From Verrucomicrobiia bacterium (GTDB taxonomy: Bacteria; Verrucomicrobiota; Verrucomicrobiia; Opitutales; Opitutaceae): a stretch of 6,056 bases of DNA. Location: the NCBI GenBank assembly GCA_030424825.1, contig JAUHWE010000312.1, positions 1 through 6,056 on the forward strand, read 5' to 3'. The notes beneath the pieces are model-generated. The model had not been told where the DNA came from. It worked only from the letters and a program-made list of their open reading frames with translations, and made no database searches. Made by a program: the position numbers and the translations under genes. Positions 1 through 6,056 of this stretch are shown here, piece after piece (positions within the stretch are counted from its first letter, which is position 1; each line of letters starts with the position of its first letter).

Positions 1-401
1 TGAATGCGTCTGGTTTTTTCCCCTTGGTCGTTGGTGGCCAAAGTCAAACCCAGTTTCTTGAGGTAGCTCGGTTTTCCGAAATCCTCGGACCGCCAGTCAC
101 TCCAGGTCCGAAACGCATATCGCCCGGTTAAAAAAGCTGCTCGGGTGGGGGCGCAGACTGCATGGCTATAAAACTGAGTGAGGCTGACGCCTTCGCTTCG
201 AAGTCGATCGATATGCGGTGTGTGCTCGGGATTGCCTCCGTTGAATCCTACCTCGTTCCAGCCCATGTCGTCAGCGAGGATGAATACGATGTTGGGACGG
301 GAGTTTTCGACCTTCGAGGCGTTGGCAGGACAAAGTACCAGTAGCAAAAGTCCAATTGTGAAAAGGGTAGTGTGTAAAATCGAAGATGTCGTCTTGAGCA
401 T
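1..401 (-). CDS. Exported arylsulfatase B-like sulfatase, N-terminal part (cut by the left edge)
   Basis: This gene reads leftward from ATG at 401-399 and remains open to base 1, giving 133 residues. The start gives a basic, hydrophobic signal peptide (core ITLL-type leucines at about residues 16-24, likely cleavage after PANA near residue 28). Next comes RPNIVFILADDMGW at 36-49, whose two Asp (44, 45) are the usual calcium ligands. The sulfatase signature C-A-P-T-R followed by LTGRY lies at 83-95; Cys83 (codon at 153-155) would be converted to formylglycine and Arg87 supports it. The stretch GWNEVGFNGG and the FYSHAVCAPTR context resemble N-acetylgalactosamine-4-sulfatase (arylsulfatase B) relatives. 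Sulfatases of this family hydrolyse sulfate esters, here probably on a glycan in the periplasm or outside the cell. The catalytic C-terminal half lies outside the window, so integrity and substrate are unknown. No clear ribosome binding site precedes the start. Confidence 0.93.
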   Translation of the reverse strand, partial: MLKTTSSILHTTLFTIGLLLLVLCPANASKVENSRPNIVFILADDMGWNEVGFNGGNPEHTPHIDRLRSEGVSLTQFYSHAVCAPTRAAFLTGRYAFRTWSDWRSEDFGKPSYLKKLGLTLATNDQGEKTRRI

Positions 402-458
402 TGTTTGAAAGGGATTGAAGTTTCTTAAAACTTGAGCGTATCCGAAAATTGGTTGGAT

Positions 459-1031
459 CTAACTGTCGAGAAATCCGATTTCCTGAGAATAGCTGCGAAG
501 CAATTTCCAATTGGGATCCAGCTTGGATTCCCAAATCAGTTCTTCTTTGGGAAATGTAGCCTTTGTGAATTCTTGCAACTCCTTAAAGCTAAAATCTTCA
601 GGAGCGTAGCTATAGTAGGTTCGCATGCGTCGAAACGTTTCGATGAGGACGGGACTAGGAAGACCGAAGACGATATGATCATCGAGTGGCATGAGTGAGC
701 GATGAAACGCTTCAAAGGATGGCTCGGGATCAGGGAATTCGGTTGGTTTGTAAGTAACCCATACGAGTCGAGGTAATTTCGGCTGAATGGCTCGGTAGTC
801 AGTCTTCGGAGGAAAGCGTAGATGCAAAAGGCGGCCTTCGCGTTCCTTTTCAAAGGAATACCACTTTTCGGTTTTCTCAGGCATCGGGGTGGGGCAATAA
901 TAGTCGAATAGACGAGTGCCCTTTGTACCTGCAATAAAAGATAAAGCAATGGCGTTTCTTTTAGGGGCTTTCCAGTAATTCGAATATTTTGTAGGGTCAG
1001 CGCGAACGACGGCGCAATGCAAGAAATCCAT
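459..1031 (-). CDS. Unrecognised 190-residue protein upstream of a sulfatase gene
   Basis: I do not recognise this family. The frame runs from ATG at 1031-1029 to a TAG at 461-459, with a short AGG upstream (CAGGTAGT) that could act as a weak ribosome binding site. The protein has no signal peptide and no membrane segment, so it is probably cytoplasmic. It is rich in aromatic residues and proline, with a Tyr/Phe/Trp-dense middle (LFDYYCPTP at 41-49, PRLVWVTYKP at 87-96) and an amphipathic, charged C-terminal third (FSFKELQEF at 147-155). Residue composition looks like a real soluble protein rather than a shadow frame. It sits 57 bases before the sulfatase start on the same strand, with no obvious terminator between, so co-transcription is likely. 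It faces the dehydratase/sulfatase pair across a divergent spacer. Function unknown. Confidence 0.72.
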   Translation of the reverse strand: MDFLHCAVVRADPTKYSNYWKAPKRNAIALSFIAGTKGTRLFDYYCPTPMPEKTEKWYSFEKEREGRLLHLRFPPKTDYRAIQPKLPRLVWVTYKPTEFPDPEPSFEAFHRSLMPLDDHIVFGLPSPVLIETFRRMRTYYSYAPEDFSFKELQEFTKATFPKEELIWESKLDPNWKLLRSYSQEIGFLDS

Positions 1032-1206
1032 ACTACCTGATTTTTGGACGTTTTTTCAAAGGGTATTCAATAAGTCGTATTCAAGTCCATATTCACGTAT
1101 CTATCGTTAGAATTTTCTATTGTAGATCGTCTCGTCAATGACCCCGACGACCCGCCCTACTGTTCGATTCACGCGAAAAATTCCTTTTTTGCGGATTACG
1201 AGAGTT

Positions 1207-1225
1207 CTCATTAGACTAATATGAG
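1207..1225. repeat. Imperfect inverted repeat in the divergent spacer (possible operator)
   Basis: CTCATTAG is followed by one A and then CTAAT-AT-GAG, the reverse complement of the left arm apart from a two-base insertion. Compact near-palindromes in divergent spacers often bind dimeric regulators; no regulator gene is present in the window, so that role is inference. Confidence 0.4.
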
Positions 1226-1253
1226 GGTCGAATCCATCGAATATTGACGCCAT

Positions 1254-1266
1254 GCCCGTGACGGGC
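1254..1266. repeat. Short perfect inverted repeat GCCCGT-G-ACGGGC
   Basis: Two six-base GC-rich arms flank a single base. It is nested inside a second, wider pair (ATGCC at 1252-1256 and GGCAT at 1273-1277). With a one-base centre it cannot fold fully as an RNA hairpin, so a protein-binding dyad fits better than a terminator. There is no following T-run. Confidence 0.35.
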
Positions 1267-1338
1267 CAAACAGGCATCAAAGGAAAGGCCCCTTGTCTTT
1301 TAGCGGGATGTCCTGATTCAGAGCGTTGAAAACTCCAA

Positions 1339-2454
1339 ATGAGCAAAATTGAAAAAATTGATACTCAACTGTTCAAGGTCCCGTTGGCCGAAGTGCTGAC
1401 GGATGCGACCCACGGGAGCCATTCGCATTTTGATTTGATAACGGTGACCATTGGCTTTGAAGATGGGTATGAGGGAACTGGTTACACTTACACGGGAGGA
1501 AGAGGAGGATGGGCAGTCAAGGGGTTGGTCGATCATGATTTAGCTCCGTACTTGCTGGGAAGGGATGGCGCGGAAGTCGAATCGATAAACGAGCTTTGCG
1601 AGTCCCATATTCACTATGTAGGAAGGGGGGGTATCGCGTCCTTTGCGATTTCCGCGATTGATATCGCCTTGTGGGATGCCCGTTGCAAACGAATGGGGAA
1701 ACCACTTTGGCAGGTGGCCGGAGGAGCCGGGATGAGCTGCAAGGCGTATGCGGGTGGGATTGATCTGGATTTTCCGCTTCCTAAATTGCTCAAGAGTATT
1801 GAGGGCTATCTCGAGGAAGGCTTCAACGCGGTGAAAATCAAAGTGGGGCGTCCGGATTTGAGTGAGGATGTCGATCGCGCCCGAGCGGTAAGAGAGTTGG
1901 TGGGGCCGGATGTCTTTTTCATGGTCGACGCCAATTATTCTCTAAGTGTGGACAAAGCCATCGAGGCTGCCCAACGATTCAAGGAGTTTGACATCTTGTG
2001 GTTTGAAGAGCCCACGCTTCCTGACGACTACCAGGGGTTTTCAAAGATAGCGGAGTCGACGGATGTACCCCTGGCGATGGGCGAGAACTTGCACACGATG
2101 CATGAGTTTGGATACGCGTTCGAACAGGCGAATCTCTCTTATATTCAGCCTGACGCGTCCAATTGCCTTGGGATAACAGGGTGGCTTAAAGTGGCTGCGT
2201 CGTCTCGAAAATATGGGATTCCCATTTGCTCTCATGGCATGCATGAGCTGCATGTGAGTCTCGTTTCTGCGCAGGAAAATGGAGGTTGGCTGGAGAGGCA
2301 CAGCTTTCCCATAGACGAATATACGATAAGGCCTCTTGTCCTAAATGATCGTTTAGCGATGGTCCCAGTAGCCCCAGGAATTGGAGTTGAATTCAACTGG
2401 GAAAAATTGAAGCCTCACTTGGTTGCCAATAATGAAATTAACAAGACTGTCTAA
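1339..2454 (+). CDS. Mandelate racemase-subgroup enolase-superfamily enzyme, probable acid-sugar dehydratase
   Basis: The 371-residue length is normal for the family. The N-terminal capping domain covers about residues 1-125 and the barrel the rest. The active site is complete: KIK at 166-168 (the KxK base), metal ligands Asp197 (VDAN), Glu223 (WFEEP) and Glu249 (MGEN), the Asp272/His299 dyad (QPDAS, SHG), and Glu319 in WLER, aligned with the electrophilic Glu317 of mandelate racemase. [21 protein letters not shown] and WLER closely resemble true mandelate racemase; the N-terminal half also recalls talarate/galactarate dehydratase. Such enzymes abstract the proton alpha to a carboxylate, with Mg2+, then racemise or dehydrate. 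Given the sulfatase neighbours, dehydration of an acid sugar from a sulfated glycan in the cytoplasm is the likelier role. An in-frame TGA at 1327-1329 makes this ATG the earliest possible start. No clear Shine-Dalgarno is seen. Confidence 0.93.
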   Translation: MSKIEKIDTQLFKVPLAEVLTDATHGSHSHFDLITVTIGFEDGYEGTGYTYTGGRGGWAVKGLVDHDLAPYLLGRDGAEVESINELCESHIHYVGRGGIASFAISAIDIALWDARCKRMGKPLWQVAGGAGMSCKAYAGGIDLDFPLPKLLKSIEGYLEEGFNAVKIKVGRPDLSEDVDRARAVRELVGPDVFFMVDANYSLSVDKAIEAAQRFKEFDILWFEEPTLPDDYQGFSKIAESTDVPLAMGENLHTMHEFGYAFEQANLSYIQPDASNCLGITGWLKVAASSRKYGIPICSHGMHELHVSLVSAQENGGWLERHSFPIDEYTIRPLVLNDRLAMVPVAPGIGVEFNWEKLKPHLVANNEINKTV

Positions 2455-2467
2455 TTCTCGTTCCGAA

Positions 2468-4591
2468 ATGAAAAAGCATTCGCTCCTAACCCCTGTAGCA
2501 TTCGTTCTTACCTTAGCTCTTTGCGGAGTTATGACCCATGTTTCCGCCCAAGTTCCAGGCCGACCCAATATAATCGTTTTGATGGCGGATGATATGGGGA
2601 TGGGGGATACGAGCGCCTACCAGGATTTCACAGGGAACGTCGATGAGGACCAAGTCCATACACCGCAGATGGAACGATTGGCTAGAATGGGAATGCGATT
2701 TACGGATGCCCATACGCCTTCATCGCGGTGTTCGCCCACGCGATACGGTTTGTTGACAGGTCGATATCCTTGGCGAAATCGCCTCAAGCATTGGGTGCTT
2801 TTTGGGTCCCAGGGCGATCCCATGATCGAAAGCGATCGGCCGACGATTGCCTCCCTGCTCAAGGATAACGGTTATCGAACGGCGATGTTTGGTAAATGGC
2901 ACGTGGGGCTTCGGTATACGCGGTCAGATGGCGCTCCGGCGGCAGGTTGGGAAGATGCAGATCTCTCCAAGCCGTTGCATACCTCGCCTTTGGATCACGG
3001 TTTCGAAATCGCTCGCTATACCAGTCGCTCGCATGCCTCGTCTGGCCCGACTATCAAGGACGGCAAAATCACCCGTCTCCGAGGGCCGGGTCATATTGAT
3101 GGTCGATTCGTGGTTGGAACGACAGGCTCTGAAAAAGGCCTGGTGGCTTCTGGGCCTAACGCTTACATTCTGGAGGAGCTCGGGAGCCGTCATTCCGACA
3201 ATGCGATCGGTTTCCTGACGAATCATGTGGGCGACCCTCAGTCCCGTCGGCAGCCATTTTTTCTCTACTATCCGGCTAACTCGAATCATGGTCCCCACAC
3301 GCCGGATACATCAATAGGGGGTGTTCCCATAGCGGGAGGGGCCCGCACTAAGGATGGGCGCCCCACCAGCACTCGCAACGACTACATCTACGAGAATGAT
3401 GTCGCTCTCGGACGCTTGATGGATTGGCTGGAGGCCAATGAAGATCCACGCAATCCGGGGAAGAAGCTGATCGAGAACACAATCGTCATATTTACCAGCG
3501 ACAATGGGGCCGAGATCGACAGCGATATAGCGACAGGACCTTTCCGTAGCCATAAGGGCTCTGTGTACGAAGGGGGCCATCGTGTACCCTTCATTGTCGC
3601 ATGGCCGGCTGGCGGTGTTGGGGACGGAGATGCAGGGAGCCCCGGACTCAGCAGCGAGGCACCGATTGGGCTGCAGGATCTCTATGCCACCTTTGCAGAA
3701 GTTGCCGACGCAAAAATGCCCGACTATCGAGCGAGTGAGAAAGGGGGAGAGGATAGTTTTAGCGTGTTAAACGCTTTCCGTGGCGAATCGCTTCGCGACC
3801 GACCCCCGTTGTTCTTCAATGATCACAAGGAAGCGAAAGGAGATCCGGCAGTTGTGGCGATGCGTTTGGATTCACCTCGGTTTGGGGGACAGGTGACCCC
3901 GGGTAAATGGAAGCTGTTTTTTGATGCCTCCTTGTTGAGAAAAGGAGAGGCCAATCCCTACGAACTTTACAATCTAGCGGATGACCCGCAGGAAAAGAAA
4001 AACTTAATCGATCGGCAGGAATTGAAACCGCTGATTGAATACATGACCGAGGAGGCATTACTCCATCGAAATTCGGGCGGGCACCACTTGGCAGCCTTTG
4101 CTCCGTCGCAACGCATCGTGTTTGACTGGAGGAAGGATCATTCCCTCAATGGTCGACCCGTGAGTGCGAGCATTGCGGTTCCGGACTCAGATCTAACACT
4201 CAGTTTAGGAGGATCCTATCTCTCTGGAGCACTGATGCGGGCCACTTTCGATACGAACGAGCGGGGACTGGGAATCGAGCATGGCCAATCTGGCGATGTG
4301 GATTCGGGTGAAGCGCTGTTGATCTCTTTCAACCGGGATGTGATTATAGACTCGGCGGGCCTGATGGCCGGGGATGGCGTTTGTGGCGGCTTTTACCAAG
4401 TAGGCAATGCAGGCCGTCTTTCGATTTACTGTCTAGATGCAGATATTGACGACAAGGATCAGAGTGGCGTTCTGAGCGATATTGGTGTATTGAAGGCGGG
4501 TGAAACTCTGAAGCTATCCAGTCAGGGCCGATTTGGATCGGAAGACGAGGGGCGGTGGCGACTGCAAACATTGACGGTGCGCGTTCTGTAG
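2468..4591 (+). CDS. Exported arylsulfatase A-like sulfatase with a C-terminal beta-rich extension
   Basis: I chose ATG 2468 (707 residues), 13 bases after the dehydratase stop, because it begins directly with a signal peptide (MKKHSLL, hydrophobic core, cleavage near VSA at 24-26). An in-frame ATG at 2423 would add 15 hydrophilic residues and overlap the previous gene. Catalytic features, numbered from 2468, are complete: Asp41/Asp42 in MADDMG, formylglycine motif C-S-P-T-R at 88-92 followed by LTGRY, FGKWH with Lys143 and His145, NHGPH with His274, TSDNG with Asp345/Asn346, and HKGSVYEGGHRVP with Lys363. The sulfatase core ends around residue 535 (ELYNLADDPQEKKNL at 499-513). Residues 546-707 are an extra, strand-rich domain. 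The enzyme should remove sulfate esters from a glycan outside the cytoplasm and appears to form an operon with the dehydratase gene. It needs a maturation enzyme not encoded here. Confidence 0.93.
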   Translation: MKKHSLLTPVAFVLTLALCGVMTHVSAQVPGRPNIIVLMADDMGMGDTSAYQDFTGNVDEDQVHTPQMERLARMGMRFTDAHTPSSRCSPTRYGLLTGRYPWRNRLKHWVLFGSQGDPMIESDRPTIASLLKDNGYRTAMFGKWHVGLRYTRSDGAPAAGWEDADLSKPLHTSPLDHGFEIARYTSRSHASSGPTIKDGKITRLRGPGHIDGRFVVGTTGSEKGLVASGPNAYILEELGSRHSDNAIGFLTNHVGDPQSRRQPFFLYYPANSNHGPHTPDTSIGGVPIAGGARTKDGRPTSTRNDYIYENDVALGRLMDWLEANEDPRNPGKKLIENTIVIFTSDNGAEIDSDIATGPFRSHKGSVYEGGHRVPFIVAWPAGGVGDGDAGSPGLSSEAPIGLQDLYATFAEVADAKMPDYRASEKGGEDSFSVLNAFRGESLRDRPPLFFNDHKEAKGDPAVVAMRLDSPRFGGQVTPGKWKLFFDASLLRKGEANPYELYNLADDPQEKKNLIDRQELKPLIEYMTEEALLHRNSGGHHLAAFAPSQRIVFDWRKDHSLNGRPVSASIAVPDSDLTLSLGGSYLSGALMRATFDTNERGLGIEHGQSGDVDSGEALLISFNRDVIIDSAGLMAGDGVCGGFYQVGNAGRLSIYCLDADIDDKDQSGVLSDIGVLKAGETLKLSSQGRFGSEDEGRWRLQTLTVRVL

Positions 4592-4655
4592 ATCTTCAAT
4601 TGTATCCAGAAATAGGGGCAAGTCTAACCAATAACCATGCGAGCCGGAGAGACTT
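4592..4655. other. Convergent intergenic gap, no clear terminator
   Basis: These 64 bases separate the 3' ends of the sulfatase and acyltransferase genes. The only symmetry noticed is AAGTCT (4620-4625) with AGACTT (4650-4655), 24 bases apart and without a T-run. I do not call it a terminator. Confidence 0.5.
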
Positions 4656-5597
4656 CTAGGCGATGTTTTCTTTTTTGGTAAAGAGCTCGTCGTGCAGCGG
4701 GTAGACATGTTCTTTTGAATCTATCACTTTTTGTGCTGGCTTCCAGAAGTTGTGTGACCACATAAGCCACTGATCCGGGTTTTCGACGATGTCTTGGGCG
4801 ACTTCATCCATCACTCGTTGCAGGGCGTAGCGCTCGGCGTCCTCCTTAGTCAATTTGCCGGAATTCGAAATATCAATCTCGCGAAACCAAATCTCGGTTT
4901 GCCCGTTCTTGACGAGGGCTTTCGCGATTATGATGGGCAATTTGAATCGTAAAGCGATCTGTACGGAGATCGGGGAGATTTGAGTGGGACGATTCAGGAA
5001 ATTGATGGGGATGCCTTTGTTTAGCGGCTTCTGGTCTATTCCAATTAAAGCGATGACCTTTCGCCTGTTGGCATTGCTGAACCGTTTGATAAGACCGTAT
5101 CCGGAGCAGTATTGATCGACTCCTCTGAATTTTCTTAGAAAGCCGACCATTTTTTCGCATTTCGGTTTCCGGTAGAGATTGCAGGTATCCAATTCGCTGC
5201 GTTCTTTAAAGTACTGGATCAGATCCTCCCAATCTCCCATGTGGGAGGTGACAACGATGGCGCCTCTTGACGTTCCGGAAACAATGGAGTCGATTGCTGA
5301 CTCGTTTGTGATTTTGCGTGGTTTGGCCTTCCGGCTTCTTCGCGACAGATTTCTCAGCAAGATCTCCCACATGAGATCGACGCTTCTTCTAATGATTCGG
5401 TCGTACTCGAAATTGTTCTTGCCGGGAATTGCTTCCTGTAAGTTGAAAACCATGAATTCCAGTTTTCGCTTAAGGAAATTCTTGCGGGCCAGCCGTCCGA
5501 TTGGACTTAGTAGTAGACGATTCAATTTTTGGCTGCACCGTTTTGTTAACGCGTGGGCGCAGATAGCAATATGATAGCGAAGATATAGTCGTGCCAT
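4656..5597 (-). CDS. LpxL/HtrB-like lipid A acyltransferase family protein
   Basis: The 313-residue protein matches the bacterial lipid A biosynthesis acyltransferase family, whose members move a secondary acyl chain onto the lipid A precursor at the inner face of the cytoplasmic membrane. The HX4(D/E) catalytic motif is at 119-124 (His119, Glu124 in SHMGDWE). LYRKP at 141-145, IGIDQKP at 185-191 and the C-terminal NPDQWLMWSHNFWK at 273-286 are the other family blocks. The N-terminal part (RKNFLKRKLEFMVFNLQEAIPGK at about 38-60, here abbreviated by its RKN, NLQ and PGK positions) also fits. The usual N-terminal transmembrane anchor is not obvious; the first 35 residues are basic and only moderately hydrophobic. 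ATG at 5597-5595 is chosen; no Shine-Dalgarno is visible. It is transcribed alone in this window, convergent with the sulfatase. The acyl donor, and whether lipid A or another lipid is the acceptor, cannot be read from sequence. Confidence 0.9.
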   Translation of the reverse strand: MARLYLRYHIAICAHALTKRCSQKLNRLLLSPIGRLARKNFLKRKLEFMVFNLQEAIPGKNNFEYDRIIRRSVDLMWEILLRNLSRRSRKAKPRKITNESAIDSIVSGTSRGAIVVTSHMGDWEDLIQYFKERSELDTCNLYRKPKCEKMVGFLRKFRGVDQYCSGYGLIKRFSNANRRKVIALIGIDQKPLNKGIPINFLNRPTQISPISVQIALRFKLPIIIAKALVKNGQTEIWFREIDISNSGKLTKEDAERYALQRVMDEVAQDIVENPDQWLMWSHNFWKPAQKVIDSKEHVYPLHDELFTKKENIA

Positions 5598-5623
5598 AGG
5601 GTAGATTTCTGAGGTAAAGCACG

Positions 5624-5638
5624 GCCTATTTTCTAGGC
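5624..5638. repeat. Hairpin GCCTA-TTTTC-TAGGC in the acyltransferase 5' leader region
   Basis: Five-base arms are perfectly complementary around a five-base loop, about 27 bases upstream of the acyltransferase start. It could fold in the leader RNA, but it lacks a T-run on either side. Confidence 0.35.
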
Positions 5639-5648
5639 TACTTTCTGG

Positions 5649-5673
5649 AGGTTGTTGATTGATAAAGCAACCT
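5649..5673. repeat. Inverted repeat AGGTTG / CAACCT
   Basis: Six-base perfect arms (5649-5654 and 5668-5673) are separated by 13 bases. It is the second of three closely spaced stems in this spacer. Confidence 0.35.
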
Positions 5674-5677
5674 GCAG

Positions 5678-5706
5678 TCGAGATCGAGCTTTTGTTTTCG
5701 ATCCGA
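5678..5706. repeat. Nine-pair stem with one bulge (TCG-a-GATCGA / TCGATCCGA)
   Basis: The left arm at 5678-5687 pairs with 5698-5706 over nine base pairs with a single bulged A at 5681 and a ten-base loop. It is the strongest potential hairpin in the spacer. No T-run follows on the plus strand, so it is not a standard intrinsic terminator. Confidence 0.45.
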
Positions 5707-5730
5707 GTCTAATGTTTGAGTTTGAACAGG

Positions 5731-5767
5731 AACTTAATAGAATTCCAAAAGTGATCCAAGTTAAGTT
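5731..5767. repeat. Inverted repeat AACTTAA / TTAAGTT
   Basis: Seven-base perfect arms at 5731-5737 and 5761-5767 are separated by 23 bases. The arms are AT-rich, so chance occurrence is plausible. Confidence 0.25.
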
Positions 5768-5816
5768 GATGAGAGAGGGTTCGCCTTTTATATTGAAGAA
5801 AGGGCTTCCAAAATGA

Positions 5817-5844
5817 TCACAAACAACGGGCGTAATTTTTGTGA
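5817..5844. repeat. Inverted repeat TCACAAA / TTTGTGA
   Basis: Seven-base perfect arms at 5817-5823 and 5838-5844 are separated by 14 bases. The TGTGA/TCACA half-sites recall CRP/FNR-type boxes, but order and spacing differ from the canonical operator, so no regulator is assigned. Confidence 0.3.
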
Positions 5845-5853
5845 CCAATCGGT

Positions 5854-5880
5854 ATAAGTCTTACGTTATGAGTGACTTAT
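5854..5880. repeat. Inverted repeat ATAAGTC / GACTTAT, with a third copy downstream
   Basis: ATAAGTC at 5854-5860 is the reverse complement of GACTTAT at 5874-5880, with a 13-base centre. TGACTTAT at 5873-5880 recurs directly at 5910-5917. All copies lie 75-140 bases upstream of the start at 5994, a reasonable place for regulatory sites. Confidence 0.35.
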
Positions 5881-5993
5881 TCTGGTTGAAAGCGGCATCT
5901 GTCGATCGTTGACTTATCAAATGCTCTCTTTGTCTTGTTAGTTTCAGCTGCCAAGTTCAAATTCTTAGGCAAACGAATAACATCTCTTGCATC

Positions 5994-6056
5994 ATGAAAA
6001 GCCTCTCACTCTTCTTTATTGTAGTTTCGACCCTGCCTCTCTTTTCCGTTGATTCA
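5994..6056 (+). CDS. Start of an exported protein (signal peptide only, cut by the right edge)
   Basis: ATG at 5994 opens a frame that stays open to the window end, 21 codons. It begins MKSLSLFF and continues with a hydrophobic stretch (IVVSTLPLF) ending in SVDS, a typical Sec signal peptide with a short basic N-region. No mature sequence is visible, so the function is unknown; another sulfatase or glycan-active protein would suit the surroundings, but that is only a guess from context. No clear Shine-Dalgarno precedes the ATG. The gene diverges from the acyltransferase across a repeat-rich spacer. Confidence 0.65.
   Translation, partial: MKSLSLFFIVVSTLPLFSVDS

Larger units (their letters stand above)
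1032..1338. other. Divergent intergenic spacer, 307 bases
   Basis: This stretch separates the minus-strand 190-residue gene from the plus-strand dehydratase gene and must contain promoters for both. I could not identify a convincing -35/-10 pair. A TACAAT hexamer on the minus strand (about 1118-1123) matches the -10 consensus at five of six bases but has no suitably spaced -35 partner. Several inverted repeats lie in the right half (1207-1225, 1254-1266, and ATGCC 1252-1256 with GGCAT 1273-1277), which could be operator or leader structures. A minus-strand open frame (1107-1346) crosses most of it, but I do not consider it a supported gene. Confidence 0.6.
5598..5993. other. Intergenic spacer, 396 bases, rich in inverted repeats
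   Basis: This lies between the divergent starts of the acyltransferase gene (minus) and the last exported-protein gene (plus). Stops are frequent in the plus frames. One minus-strand open frame of 71 codons (5633-5848) shows no recognisable motif and is not called. At least six inverted repeats are spread along it. TTGACT at 5909-5914 resembles a -35 box for the downstream gene, but there is no good -10 at the normal distance. Confidence 0.55.

Noticed and set aside
1107..1346. 79-codon minus-strand frame as a gene
   Set aside because: It overlaps the well-supported dehydratase start, fills a spacer that must hold two promoters, and shows no known motif. Kept only as a finding.
2423..2467. 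Earlier in-frame ATG codons (2423, 2432) for the second sulfatase
   Set aside because: They would place a hydrophilic, arginine-containing extension before a textbook signal peptide and overlap the dehydratase gene; ATG 2468 fits better.
2847..3298. Overlapping 123-124-codon frames on both strands inside the sulfatase
   Set aside because: They lie fully within the catalytic core coding sequence and have no recognisable features; they are shadows of the sulfatase frame.
4620..4655. AAGTCT/AGACTT as a bidirectional terminator
   Set aside because: The stem is only six bases with a 24-base loop and no T-run on either strand.
5179..5574. 131-codon plus-strand frame opposite the acyltransferase
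   Set aside because: It is antisense to a gene with all family motifs, and its own translation shows no domain.
5633..5848. 71-codon minus-strand frame upstream of the acyltransferase
   Set aside because: No domain, no signal peptide and no ribosome binding site, and it lies across the repeat-rich spacer; most likely incidental.
5909..5940. TTGACT followed by TTGTTA as a sigma-70 promoter for the right-edge gene
   Set aside because: The spacing is about 20 bases and the -10 match is poor; not strong enough to annotate.

Overview
The window reads as an accessory, polysaccharide-degradation region of a Gram-negative bacterium, most likely from the Planctomycetota-Verrucomicrobiota group (a marine Verrucomicrobiota such as Opitutae is my best guess). 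Supporting points are two secreted formylglycine-type sulfatases only 2 kb apart, a lipid A-type acyltransferase that implies an outer membrane, mid-range GC, and start codons mostly without clear Shine-Dalgarno sequences. The taxonomic placement is inference; no marker gene is present.

Layout. Positions 1-401 (minus) hold the N-terminal 133 residues of an exported arylsulfatase B-like sulfatase that runs off the left edge. Positions 459-1031 (minus) hold a 190-residue unrecognised protein, 57 bases upstream of that sulfatase and probably transcribed with it. A 307-base divergent spacer (1032-1338) has several inverted repeats. On the plus strand follow an enolase-superfamily acid-sugar dehydratase/racemase of the mandelate racemase subgroup (1339-2454) and, 13 bases later, a second exported sulfatase (2468-4591) with an unusual C-terminal beta-rich extension. 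A short convergent gap leads to a minus-strand LpxL/HtrB-like acyltransferase (4656-5597). The last 459 bases are a 396-base spacer rich in inverted repeats and the first 21 codons of another exported protein (5994-6056, plus).

How the genes may work together. Two exported sulfatases would strip sulfate esters from an algal or animal glycan outside the cytoplasm. The cytoplasmic mandelate racemase-type enzyme, apparently co-transcribed with the second sulfatase, would process an acid sugar released from that glycan. No glycoside hydrolase, transporter, regulator or sulfatase-maturation gene is visible in the window, so the substrate cannot be named. The acyltransferase belongs to envelope biogenesis and looks functionally separate. 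I see no CRISPR array, tRNA, rRNA, transposase or phage gene. No clearly new multi-gene system is evident; the least explained parts are the 190-residue protein, the sulfatase C-terminal domain and the two structured spacers.
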